Assembly (NCBI GenBank): GCA_028288365.1 | Contig: JAQBNU010000099.1 | Location: 1 to 55,554, forward strand | Reading direction: 5' to 3' | Length of the DNA: 55,554 bases | Source: Chitinophagaceae bacterium | GTDB taxonomy: Bacteria > Bacteroidota > Bacteroidia > Cytophagales > Cytophagaceae | Shown here: one piece after another, positions 43,422 through 51,570 of the stretch | Numbering within the stretch: the stretch's first letter is position 1 | How the letters are laid out: each line of letters begins with the position of its first letter | Made by a program: the position numbers and the translations under genes | The notes under the pieces: generated by a model | The model's input: only the letters and a program-made list of their open reading frames with translations | What the model was told of the DNA's origin: nothing | The model's database searches: none

Positions 43422-45347
43422 ATGAAAAAGCTCTTTTTATCCGTTCTTTTTTTTCTCTTCCTTACCCTCTCTTCTTTCGCTCAACAAATAACACTCAGTA
43501 CTAAAAATAAAAAAGCCATCAAGTATTATGAACTGGCGGAGTCTTACACGCAAGGCCGTCATTTCGATCCGGCTATAGAGGCATTGGAGAATGCCTTGAA
43601 GGAAGACGACCAATTCATAGAAGCCTATTTCAAACTGGGTGGCATCTACATGTTGTTCGTAAAGAAAGACATCGCCAAAAAATATTTCATCAAAGGCGCC
43701 AGCCTCGACACCAACAGTGTGAAAGCAGCAAATGCTTATTTTACCATCGCTGATCTTTCGCTGAAAGAAGGAGACTATGTGACGGCAAAAAAATATTTGC
43801 GCTATGTACAAAATGTAAATCCTAACAATAAAAAGATCACGCAGCAAACACCAAAGATGCTGGAGACCTGTGACTTCGCCATCGAAGCGATGAAGCATCC
43901 GGTTTCTTTCAAACCGGTAGCTTTACCGAAGAATATCAACAAGCTCATGGTACAAGCTTATCCAGTACTCACTGCCGATAAGAAGACCTTGATCTTTAAC
44001 GCCCGCATGGCCACCAGCAGAGAAGACGATGAAAATATTTTCAAGTCCAGCTGGGTCAATGGCAAATGGTCTGATCCCGTTCCGATTTCAGCCAACATCA
44101 ACACGCAAACCAATGAAGGCGCCTGTTCCATGTCAGCCGATGGAAGAACATTGGTCTTCGCTTCCTGCAACCGCAAAGACGGTGTAGGTTCTTGCGACAT
44201 TTACGTGTCTTATAAATCGGGAGAAGACTGGTGTATACCGGTCAACATGGGACGTAAAGTAAATTCTGCCGGTTGGGATTCTGAACCTTCCATTTCTGCC
44301 GATGGAAAAGTATTGTACTTTTCTTCCGAGCGCCCTGGTGGCTTTGGAAGAGAAGACATCTACGTGAGCAGGAAACAAGAAGATGGTACCTGGGGTGGTG
44401 CGAAAAACATAGGTGGCACCATCAATACGGAAGGCAGAGAAGTGGCGTCTTTTATTCATGCGAGTGGAAGTACCATTTATTTTTCTACCAACAACAGACC
44501 TGGCATGGGTGAGTTTGATATTTTCAGAAGCGATGTATTAAACGATACAACCTGGACAACACCTGTAAATGTGGGTTACCCGATCAACACGGCCAACAAC
44601 GATGCGACGCTTTTCATCACGGCCGACAATGAAAAAGGATATTACTCGGTATACGATACCAAGGATTACAACAACATGTTTTCTTTGTTGTATGAGTTTG
44701 ATGTACCGACTGAATTGAAAGCCAAATACAAAAGTACCTACGCACAAGGAAATGTATACGATGCAGACACGAAGAAACCATTGAAAGCCAACATTGAATT
44801 GTTCAACCTCGCTACGGCTCGTCGCATGCAGTGGGTGACGTCCGATTCGGTGAGTGGAAATTATACACTGGTTTTGTCAGAAGGCATGGACTATGCGTTA
44901 AACGTAGGCAAGAAAGGCTACTTGTTTGAGAGCATTCAATTCGATTATAAAAATAGTACGTCCTTTGATCCTTTGACGATGGATATTTATTTAAAACCCA
45001 TCAAGAAAGGCGCAACGACTAAACTCAGTAACGTATACTTTCCAACCAATTCGTATGCGCTGGATGATCGTTCTACAGCGGAGTTGAATACCTTGTTGGC
45101 TTTTATCAAATTGAATACGACGACTAAATTTGAGTTGGCCGGTCACACGGACAATGTAGGCAACGAAGCGGATAACCTCAAACTCAGCAGCAACAGGGCG
45201 AAAGCCGTATATGATTACCTGATCAGCAAAGGCGCAGACAAAACACGATTGAATTACAAAGGTTACGGTAAATCACAACCGGTCGCTGATAATAATACGG
45301 AAGAGGGCAGGGCGAAGAACAGGAGAATGGAAATGAAGATATTCTAA
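43422..45347 (+). CDS. PorE-like T9SS-associated OmpA-family protein
   Basis: The 641 residues are in the order of P. gingivalis PorE. A signal peptide (LFLSVLFFLFLTLSSFAQ) comes first, then TPR units (about 25-150, AIKYYELAESY, FDPAIEALENALKEDD). A WD40-like beta-propeller of PD40 blades follows (about 175-420, GACSMSADGRTLVFAS, SEPSISADGKVLYFSSERPGG). Next are a carboxypeptidase-regulatory-like domain (about 440-510) and an OmpA C-terminal domain (about 525-641, FELAGHTDNVGNEADNL) that binds peptidoglycan. PorE anchors the T9SS outer-membrane ring to the cell wall; similar OmpA-TPR-PD40 proteins have other roles in some species. No lipobox is present. It is in the folD-queE run. Confidence 0.78.
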   Translation: MKKLFLSVLFFLFLTLSSFAQQITLSTKNKKAIKYYELAESYTQGRHFDPAIEALENALKEDDQFIEAYFKLGGIYMLFVKKDIAKKYFIKGASLDTNSVKAANAYFTIADLSLKEGDYVTAKKYLRYVQNVNPNNKKITQQTPKMLETCDFAIEAMKHPVSFKPVALPKNINKLMVQAYPVLTADKKTLIFNARMATSREDDENIFKSSWVNGKWSDPVPISANINTQTNEGACSMSADGRTLVFASCNRKDGVGSCDIYVSYKSGEDWCIPVNMGRKVNSAGWDSEPSISADGKVLYFSSERPGGFGREDIYVSRKQEDGTWGGAKNIGGTINTEGREVASFIHASGSTIYFSTNNRPGMGEFDIFRSDVLNDTTWTTPVNVGYPINTANNDATLFITADNEKGYYSVYDTKDYNNMFSLLYEFDVPTELKAKYKSTYAQGNVYDADTKKPLKANIELFNLATARRMQWVTSDSVSGNYTLVLSEGMDYALNVGKKGYLFESIQFDYKNSTSFDPLTMDIYLKPIKKGATTKLSNVYFPTNSYALDDRSTAELNTLLAFIKLNTTTKFELAGHTDNVGNEADNLKLSSNRAKAVYDYLISKGADKTRLNYKGYGKSQPVADNNTEEGRAKNRRMEMKIF

Positions 45348-45348
45348 G

Positions 45349-45451
45349 GGACGAGGTACGAGCGAGGAGGGACGAAAAAAAAACTTGAGGTCACAATTTG
45401 TGACCTCAAGTTTTTTTTGATTAAACATTTCGTTCCTGCTCGCTCGTCCCT
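45349..45451. terminator. Bidirectional terminator flanked by GGGACGA-type heptamer arms
   Basis: The inner hairpin (45376-45395 with 45401-45419) pairs ACTTGAGGTCAC with GTGACCTCAAGT and has A- and T-runs on both sides, so it serves both convergent genes. The left arm has four heptamers (GGGACGA, GGTACGA, GCGAGGA, GGGACGA), the right arm three inverted ones. The inner stem is unrelated to that at 9620-9658. Confidence 0.88.
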
Positions 45452-45455
45452 TAAT

Positions 45456-46220
45456 TTATTTCACGCAACAAAACAAAATCTCACCCTGATCCAAGCGATA
45501 CCGAGCAATCTGCTCAGTAGAAAATTCTTTCGCTACCACATATTCATTGATGGTCAAGCCAGACTCTGACAGGCGCTGTCCGTAGTCTCTACCGAACAAA
45601 CGCATGTGATCGTTTTGTCCGAAGATTCTTTCTCTTTCCAAAGGATCGGTAATCGTTAAATCTTCAAATGTTTTTTTTACACTGAAATCAACCGGTGACT
45701 GCAGGATGGCGAAGCCTCCGGGTTTCAGGACGCGCTTGATTTCGCGCACCGCCAGCTTGTCATCGGTGACGTGTTCCAATACGTGGTTGCAGAAGACGAC
45801 GTCAAATTGATTTTCAGGAAATGGAATGGCATGCACATCCATTTTTACTTTTGCCAAAGGAGAATACAAATCACCCGTGATGTAGTTCTCTTTGTGTGTT
45901 GCTTCAAACATTTTCAAAAAACAATGTTCCGGTGCGATGTGCAATATTTTTTTTCCGGGAGTGAAGAAGTCTGTTTTGTTCTTCAAATATAAAATGATCA
46001 AACGATGTCTTTCCAAAGAAAGGCATTTGGGACACAAGGCATTTTCGCGCGGTGTCAATCTTCCATAAGGCAGGAAAGAACGGTAGGTAGAGTTACACAC
46101 GGTACATTCTACTTTATTGCCTGCATAAAAGATACGCACGAAAAACATGACGATCGGAGAAACAATTTGCAACACCGGACGTGGAATGTTTCGAAGTACC
46201 CAGCTGATGATTTTTTTCAT
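45456..46220 (-). CDS. SAM-dependent methyltransferase with N-terminal zinc-ribbon-like motif
   Basis: The 254 residues begin with a hydrophobic stretch (ISWVLRNIPRPVLQIVSPIVMFFVRIF) that may contact the membrane. A CxxC-x18-CxxC motif follows (CTVCN to CPKC), likely binding zinc. The class I methyltransferase core follows: ILHIAPEHCF (motif I variant), GDLYSPLAKVKMDVHAIPF, and FDVVFCNHVLEHVTDDKLAVREIKRVLKPGG. The Gly-rich motif I is weak, but the acidic and post-I parts are intact. The substrate is unknown; similar proteins occur near glycan or cell-wall genes. It is co-transcribed with purB, five bases upstream. Confidence 0.85.
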   Translation of the reverse strand: MKKIISWVLRNIPRPVLQIVSPIVMFFVRIFYAGNKVECTVCNSTYRSFLPYGRLTPRENALCPKCLSLERHRLIILYLKNKTDFFTPGKKILHIAPEHCFLKMFEATHKENYITGDLYSPLAKVKMDVHAIPFPENQFDVVFCNHVLEHVTDDKLAVREIKRVLKPGGFAILQSPVDFSVKKTFEDLTITDPLERERIFGQNDHMRLFGRDYGQRLSESGLTINEYVVAKEFSTEQIARYRLDQGEILFCCVK

Positions 46221-46225
46221 GGTCG

Positions 46226-47575
46226 TTAAAAGCGAATTCCAGTATAGTTGTGCGGAGTGATTTTCATCAATTCAGTTTTCAATTCTTCGCTCACATCCAG
46301 TGCCACGATGAAATCAATGATGCTTTCTTCTGTGATGGCAGCATTCGTTCTTGTGAGGTCTTTCAGTTTCTCGTAGGGGTTTGGATAACCTTCTCTTCTC
46401 AAGATGGTTTGTATCGCTTCGGAAACCACGGCCCAGTTGGCTTCCAGGTCTCTTTCCAATGCGGATGGGTTCAGTTCCAGTTTGCCCAATCCTTTCAACA
46501 GAGATTTAAAAGCAATCACAGTATGCGCAAAGGGCACGCCGATGTTTCTCAATACAGTCGAATCCGTCAGGTCTCTTTGCAAACGGGAGATCGGAAGTTT
46601 GGCACTGAAGTGTTCGAACAAAGCATTGGCAATGCCTAAGTTTCCTTCGGAGTTTTCAAAGTCAATCGGATTGACTTTATGCGGCATCGCGGAACTTCCG
46701 ACTTCGCCTTTTTTAATTTTTTGTTTGAAGTAGCCCATCGATACATACTGCCATACATCACGGTCCAAGTCGATGAGTATGGTGTTGATGCGTTTGAAGG
46801 CATCGCACAAGGCCGCAATGTTATCGTAGTGTTCGATCTGTGTGGTATATTTCGAACGTTTCAGACCTAAGGTTTTATTGACAAACTGATCGGCAAATTT
46901 TACCCAGTTGACTTTTGGAAATGCCACATGATGCGCATTGAAGTTACCGGTTGCTCCGCCGAATTTAGCGGAGAATGGAATGTATTGCAGTTGTTGGTAT
47001 TGATTGTTCAATCGCTCGTGAAAGACCAGCAATTCTTTTCCTAAACGGGTAGGAGAGGCCGGTTGTCCGTGCGTATGGGCCAACATCGATATCTCACTCC
47101 AATCGCCTGCCAGACGGTCGATTTCAGCGATCACCTGATCCAATAAAGGGAGTATGGCTTGTTCGATGCTGTCCTTCAACAGCAAAGGAATAGAGGTATT
47201 GTTGACGTCCTGAGAAGTCAATCCAAAGTGTATGTATTCTTTTTGATCTTTGATTTTCAATTTATCAAACTCCTGTTTGATGAAATATTCTACCGCTTTC
47301 ACATCGTGGTTGGTGGTCTTCTCGATGTTCTTGATCTCCGTAGCATTGGCTTCTGTAAAGTCAGAAACGATTTTACGAATGTTTTTTTTCTGCGCTTCGG
47401 TAAAAGGAGTGAACCCTTTCAACTTCTGATCAGACAAGGCGATGATGTATTCTATTTCCACATGTACACGGTATCTAATCAACGCGTATTCCGAATAAAA
47501 GGCGGCCAGTTCCTGTACTTGATTTCTGTAACGTCCGTCTATAGGAGAAATGGCGGTAAGTGCTTGAAGTTTCAT
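46226..47575 (-). CDS. purB: Adenylosuccinate lyase
   Basis: ATG at 47575 gives 449 residues and the normal start MKLQALTAISPIDGRYRNQ. The frame is open to 47623, but the extra MIWSKLSIFAAYKKIR is not family-like. The enzyme releases fumarate from SAICAR and adenylosuccinate in purine synthesis. The active-site residues include TTNHDVKAVEYF (His), HFGLTSQDVNNTS (His in T-S-Q-D), AHTHGQPASPTRLGKEL, and the signature GSSAMPHKVNPIDFENSEGN. It is the first gene of the pair with the methyltransferase. Divergent arms of a heptamer repeat lie just upstream. Confidence 0.97.
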   Translation of the reverse strand: MKLQALTAISPIDGRYRNQVQELAAFYSEYALIRYRVHVEIEYIIALSDQKLKGFTPFTEAQKKNIRKIVSDFTEANATEIKNIEKTTNHDVKAVEYFIKQEFDKLKIKDQKEYIHFGLTSQDVNNTSIPLLLKDSIEQAILPLLDQVIAEIDRLAGDWSEISMLAHTHGQPASPTRLGKELLVFHERLNNQYQQLQYIPFSAKFGGATGNFNAHHVAFPKVNWVKFADQFVNKTLGLKRSKYTTQIEHYDNIAALCDAFKRINTILIDLDRDVWQYVSMGYFKQKIKKGEVGSSAMPHKVNPIDFENSEGNLGIANALFEHFSAKLPISRLQRDLTDSTVLRNIGVPFAHTVIAFKSLLKGLGKLELNPSALERDLEANWAVVSEAIQTILRREGYPNPYEKLKDLTRTNAAITEESIIDFIVALDVSEELKTELMKITPHNYTGIRF

Positions 47576-47652
47576 TCTGATCTTTTTGTAAGCCGCAAAT
47601 ATACTCAATTTGCTCCATATCATCCCAGTAGAATGTCAAAGTGTGGAAAGAT

Positions 47653-47725
47653 TGTGTGAGAGACGAGTGAGCAGGGACGAGGAACGGGATATTTTTTTCG
47701 TTCCTCGTTCCTCGTCCCTCCTCGC
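47653..47725. repeat. GGGACGA-type heptamer inverted repeat in a divergent promoter region
   Basis: The left arm (47660-47687) has units GAGACGA, GTGAGCA, GGGACGA and GGAACGG; the right arm (47698-47725) has TCGTTCC twice, TCGTCCC and TCCTCGC. Inverted pairing is extensive around an AT-rich 10-base loop. Unlike the copies at 9599 and 45349, it lies between two gene starts (purB and the reductase) and has no independent inner stem. Confidence 0.85.
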
Positions 47726-47762
47726 TACAATTTGTTAGTAAATGTCGCCAATACTTGTTAAA

Positions 47763-47782
47763 ATTGTACACCATTGTACACC
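47763..47782. repeat. Tandem 10-bp direct repeat ATTGTACACC
   Basis: ATTGTACACC occurs twice in a row, nine bases before the reductase start codon. Each copy holds the palindrome TGTACA. It could be an operator or a leader feature. Confidence 0.5.
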
Positions 47783-47791
47783 AGCCAACAC

Positions 47792-48844
47792 ATGTCAGAA
47801 CGTTACCATTACCTGAAGGTAAAAAGCATACAACCAGAAACTCCCAGTTCTTATTCCCTGATACTGGAACAACCGAATCCTCCCATTGCTTATAAACCCG
47901 GACAGTTCTTTACCTTGCTCCTCACCATTGATGGTGCAAAGGTCAGACGTTCTTATTCTGCCTCTTCACATCCGGATGAAAAAGAGATTGTCTTGACGAT
48001 CAAAAAAGTAGCCGGTGGCTTGGTCTCTAATTATATTCCTACGCACATCAAAGCGGGTGACTTTGTCGAAGTGATGGCGGCCATTGGTACATTCAGTTCA
48101 GATAGAATCACCAAAGACCGTGTCCTGCTGGTGGCCGGTGGTAGCGGGATCACGCCCGTTGTCAGCATGCTGAAAGAGTATTTGAAAAAGGCCAACATTA
48201 CAAAAATCTTATTGGTGGATTGCAACCGCTCGGAAGGTGAAATCATTTTCCATAAACAATTGGAAGAATGGACAGCACAACATGCAGGCAAATTCAAAGT
48301 ACTGCATTACCTCAGTCAACCGACCAAGGACGGCGTCATTCCTGCAAAGTTATCGCCTTCCTCTCTGAAAGAAACACTCATTCAACAAGGTTGGTTTGCC
48401 GGTAAGTTTGATGCCTTTGTTTGCGGACCACACGGGGTGATGGAAAATGCCATAGAGGCCTTGAAGTCCATGGATGTGGCAGATGAACTCATTCACAAAG
48501 AAAGTTTTTTCAATGCGCCTCCTGCTTTTGAAAACATACCGGATGAGGCCGCGGCGCCTGTCAAAGGAGAAGACACGGTTACGATTGTATATGGCGGAAG
48601 CGAATACGTTATCGATGTGCCTAAAAATAAATCCATCCTGGAAGCTGCACTGGATCAGGACATCGACTTGCCATATTCTTGTCAAAGCGGATTATGCACG
48701 GCCTGCATGGGCAAATGCACCAGTGGTAAAGTCACCATGCCCGGTGATTGCGATGGCCTGAGTGAAAAAGAAATCAAACAAGGATACGTACTCACTTGTG
48801 TCGGTCGCCCTGTAGCACCCAACACCGTCGTCGAAATAGACTAA
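47792..48844 (+). CDS. PaaE-like FNR-type oxidoreductase with C-terminal 2Fe-2S ferredoxin domain
   Basis: ATG at 47792 gives 350 residues (MSERYHYLKVKS); an upstream TTG at 47774 is unlikely. The FAD domain has RRSYSASSHP (RxYSxx) and GGLVSNYI. The NAD(P) domain has LLVAGGSGITPVVSML and VCGPHGVMENA. The C-terminal plant-type ferredoxin domain (about 260-350) has CQSGLCTACMGKC with the C-x4-C-x2-C pattern and a fourth Cys in VLTCVGRP. This FAD-NAD-2Fe2S order is that of the phenylacetyl-CoA epoxygenase reductase PaaE. No paaABCD genes are here, so the partner oxygenase or other acceptor is unknown. Confidence 0.88.
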   Translation: MSERYHYLKVKSIQPETPSSYSLILEQPNPPIAYKPGQFFTLLLTIDGAKVRRSYSASSHPDEKEIVLTIKKVAGGLVSNYIPTHIKAGDFVEVMAAIGTFSSDRITKDRVLLVAGGSGITPVVSMLKEYLKKANITKILLVDCNRSEGEIIFHKQLEEWTAQHAGKFKVLHYLSQPTKDGVIPAKLSPSSLKETLIQQGWFAGKFDAFVCGPHGVMENAIEALKSMDVADELIHKESFFNAPPAFENIPDEAAAPVKGEDTVTIVYGGSEYVIDVPKNKSILEAALDQDIDLPYSCQSGLCTACMGKCTSGKVTMPGDCDGLSEKEIKQGYVLTCVGRPVAPNTVVEID

Positions 48845-48886
48845 TTATTATTCACCTGGTAGGATCGTTGTCAAAGCTCATCGCTA

Positions 48887-48914
48887 CTGACCATTGTCCA
48901 CTGATCACTGACTA
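48887..48914. repeat. Heptamer repeat array, CTGnnnA type, four units
   Basis: CTGACCA, TTGTCCA, CTGATCA and CTGACTA lie in tandem just before the M3 peptidase start (48922), unlike most copies, which follow stop codons. Confidence 0.85.
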
Positions 48915-48921
48915 TTCAACT

Positions 48922-50640
48922 ATGAAGGCTATAAAATTACAACGTACCTATTTACCCAAAGACTGGAAAGTAAGCACCTGGGAAAACCTGAAACCATTCT
49001 TTGAAGGCTTATTGTCAAGACCATTGAACGGCATGGCCGATCTGCAACAATGGCTGAAGGACCGCAGCGAACTGGAATCAGTACTGGAAGAAGAAATGGG
49101 ATGGCGCTATGTGCGCATGACCTGTGACACACAGAACAAAGAACTATCCGATCACTTCAATTATTTTGTCGCGGAGATTCAACCGAAGATTGCTCCTTAC
49201 AGCAATGACTTGAACCTGAAACTGGTGAAGCATCCGTTGAAGAATGAATTGAAAAAAGACGCGGGACTGGCCAACATCATCCGCAGCATTGAATCGGACA
49301 TCGAGTTATTCAGAGAAAAGAACATTCCTCTCATGTCAGAGCTGGAGCAGGAAGCGCATGAATTCGGTTCCATCAATGCCGCCATGACGGTAGAAGTAGA
49401 CGGCAAAGAGTTGACCTTGCAACAAGCGTCAGATTTTCTGCAATCGTCGGATCGTGCGAAGAGAGAAGAAGTGTACTTGAAAATAGCCAACAGAAGGATA
49501 CAGGATAAAGACGCATTGAACGAGTTGTATTCTAAGCTGGTTGTGAAGAGAGATGAAGTGGCGAAGAATGCGGACTTCCCGAATTACAGAGACTACATGT
49601 TCAAGGCCATGGGCCGCTTTGACTATTCAGTAAAAGACGTTTTTAATTTCCACGATGCGATTAAAAAACATGTGGTGCCTTTGTTGAATAAATTGGGCGA
49701 AGAGCGCAAAGCCGCATTGGGTCTTACTTCCCTGCGACCATGGGACGGCGCGGTCAATTATTTCGGTTCGGTTCCGTTGAAACCTTTTTCTGACGGAGAG
49801 GAATTGTTGAGTAAAACAGTAACCTGCTTCAATCGCATCAATCCGGCGCTGGGCGGTTGCCTTGAAACGATGAAGAGCATGAAGCACCTGGATTTGATTT
49901 CCAGAATCGGTAAAGCACCGGGAGGTTATAATTATCCCTTGGATGAAACGGGTGTTCCTTTTATTTTTATGAATGCCTCTACCTCGCTGAGAGACCTGGT
50001 GACGCTGGTTCACGAAGGGGGACATGCGTACCATTCTTTTCTCGTATCGGGATTGCCTTTACAATTTTACAAACATCCATCTTCTGAAGTCGCTGAACTG
50101 GCTTCCATGTCCATGGAATTATTCAGCATGGAACACTGGGATATTTTCTTCTCCGATGCGAGAGATTTGAATCGTGCGAAACGTGAACACCTCGAAGGCA
50201 TACTCGCTACGTTGCCTTGGGTAGCCATCATTGATAAGTTTCAGCACTGGATCTACGAACATCCTACACATACCGTGGAACAAAGGGAACAGGCTTGGCT
50301 GGAAATTTCCGGCGAGTTCAGTTCTAACCTTACCGATTGGTCAGGCTTAGAAACATTCAAAAAATACACCTGGCAAAAACAACTGCATTTATACGAAGTA
50401 CCGTTCTACTACATCGAATACGGCATGGCACAATTGGGTGCCGTGGCGCTCTGGAAAAATTTCAAAGCAGATGCTGGTAAAACATTCCAGCAATACACCG
50501 ATGCCTTGTCATTGGGCTACAGCAGAACGATTCCAGAGATCTACGCCAAAGCAGGCGTGTCCTTTGATTTCAGCGAAAGCTACATCAAGGGCCTGATGGA
50601 TTTTGTTTGGAAGGAATTGGAAGAGTCGACACCGGATTAA
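48922..50640 (+). CDS. M3 family zinc oligoendopeptidase
   Basis: ATG at 48922 gives 572 residues, the usual length for the bacterial M3 group related to PepF and thimet oligopeptidase. The frame runs back to 48796, but that part overlaps the reductase end and the repeat, so it is not coding. The zinc site is HEGGHAYHSF (His364, Glu365, His368), followed about 25 residues later by SSEVAELASMSMELF, where the third ligand Glu lies. The PFYYIEYGMAQLGA segment near the C-terminus holds substrate-binding Tyr/His residues. It degrades short peptides in the cytoplasm; no signal peptide is seen. A strong terminator follows. Confidence 0.93.
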   Translation: MKAIKLQRTYLPKDWKVSTWENLKPFFEGLLSRPLNGMADLQQWLKDRSELESVLEEEMGWRYVRMTCDTQNKELSDHFNYFVAEIQPKIAPYSNDLNLKLVKHPLKNELKKDAGLANIIRSIESDIELFREKNIPLMSELEQEAHEFGSINAAMTVEVDGKELTLQQASDFLQSSDRAKREEVYLKIANRRIQDKDALNELYSKLVVKRDEVAKNADFPNYRDYMFKAMGRFDYSVKDVFNFHDAIKKHVVPLLNKLGEERKAALGLTSLRPWDGAVNYFGSVPLKPFSDGEELLSKTVTCFNRINPALGGCLETMKSMKHLDLISRIGKAPGGYNYPLDETGVPFIFMNASTSLRDLVTLVHEGGHAYHSFLVSGLPLQFYKHPSSEVAELASMSMELFSMEHWDIFFSDARDLNRAKREHLEGILATLPWVAIIDKFQHWIYEHPTHTVEQREQAWLEISGEFSSNLTDWSGLETFKKYTWQKQLHLYEVPFYYIEYGMAQLGAVALWKNFKADAGKTFQQYTDALSLGYSRTIPEIYAKAGVSFDFSESYIKGLMDFVWKELEESTPD

Positions 50641-50646
50641 GGGGAT

Positions 50647-50674
50647 TGATCAGTGGACAGTTGTCAGTGATCAG
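50647..50674. repeat. Heptamer repeat array, four units
   Basis: The 28 bases are identical to 17542-17569 (TGATCAG, TGGACAG, TTGTCAG and TGATCAG). They start seven bases after the M3 peptidase stop and precede its terminator. Confidence 0.9.
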
Positions 50675-50685
50675 TTAAATAGTAT

Positions 50686-50730
50686 AAAAAAGGAAGGCTC
50701 TTTATCAAAGATAAAGAGCCTTCCTTTTTT
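50686..50730. terminator. 21-bp hairpin terminator after the M3 peptidase
   Basis: AAGGAAGGCTCTTTATC (ending at 50706) pairs perfectly with 50710 onward, making a stem of about 21 bp with loop AAA. A-run and T-run on the two sides allow action in both directions. Confidence 0.93.
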
Positions 50731-50780
50731 ACTAGACTGCAGTGGATAGTAAAACCTCCGTTTACGCATGTCACTATAGG

Positions 50781-50846
50781 GATAGTATATAGATACTGTA
50801 TAGATTAAGTACGGATACTGTATAGGTAGTGTATAGATACTGTATG
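50781..50846. repeat. 11-bp tandem repeat array (GATACTGTATA)
   Basis: Six consecutive 11-base units start at 50781, 50792, 50803, 50814, 50825 and 50836. The second and fourth are identical (GATACTGTATA), the sixth has one change, and the others match in part. Weaker units may extend it to 50770-50857. It lies between the M3 terminator and the 3' end of the minus-strand lipoprotein gene. Confidence 0.8.
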
Positions 50847-50902
50847 GACTACAATTATTATGTTAAATAAAATGAGCTTCATACGATTCTGATCACTGTT
50901 AT

Positions 50903-51472
50903 CTAAATCGCAAACTTCAACTTCTTATCCGTCCCTTCCGGAGCAGGAGTGATCTTAGCTAGTGACGCGTTGTATTTATCGGCCCAGCTGTCGTATAGCA
51001 CTCTGTAGTTGACCACCATGCCGTCGGCTTCTCTGATGGAGGTTTCTAGTTCGCCGGTGAGTGTATAGTTTTCTATGCCTTTGGTGTTCCTTTTTAAATC
51101 AAAAACAGTTTTCAACAAAGCATCTGTTGCATTGTCGTAGGCATCGATATTTTCGGAAGTCATTGTTTCCTGTGTATATCTTTTTGCAGGTAATTCTTTC
51201 ACTTGCTGAGACAATCTTTCCAATTCCTGTTCGTTGTGTCCAGGAATATATGAGATCTCCTGTAGCAGTCGTTGAAGGTCTTTTATCTTCTGATCATCGG
51301 AACTCATCATCATTTCCCAGGCCTTGTTGCAACTGTCTCCAAGCGCTTGTAAATGTGACAAAGCAGCGTTGTCGGAAGTGCCGCTTTTTTCCGTTTTTTT
51401 TGCACTGTTTTCTTTGCAGGAAAAAACAGTGAGAGCCAATAAAAAGGCCACTAAGTAAGAGTTGATTTTCAT
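50903..51472 (-). CDS. Predicted lipoprotein of unknown function
   Basis: ATG at 51472 gives 189 residues; the frame continues to 51484 (MLNP), which is less likely. The signal peptide ends in LTVFSC, a lipobox with lipidated Cys at about residue 19. The rest is helical and charged, with DSCNKAWEMMMSSDDQKIKDLQRLLQEI, then ELERLSQQVKELPA and ITPAPEGTDKKLKFAI. I do not recognise the family. The gene is divergent from porV2 with about 100 bases between the start codons, so shared regulation is possible. A link to T9SS is inference only. Confidence 0.75.
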   Translation of the reverse strand: MKINSYLVAFLLALTVFSCKENSAKKTEKSGTSDNAALSHLQALGDSCNKAWEMMMSSDDQKIKDLQRLLQEISYIPGHNEQELERLSQQVKELPAKRYTQETMTSENIDAYDNATDALLKTVFDLKRNTKGIENYTLTGELETSIREADGMVVNYRVLYDSWADKYNASLAKITPAPEGTDKKLKFAI

Positions 51473-51570
51473 AGGATTAAGCATTTAAAATAGACTCTAA
51501 ATTAGATAAATAGTTACGTTTTTGTCAAAAAATGAATATATATTTAAGTTATCATAACATAGCTAGCATC

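Noticed and set aside
48796..48921. Longer N-terminus for the M3 peptidase
   Set aside because: The extension overlaps the reductase 3' end in another frame and translates the heptamer repeat; ATG 48922 gives the family start.
50781..50846. CRISPR array
   Set aside because: Units are 11 bases with no spacers between them, and no cas genes are in the window.
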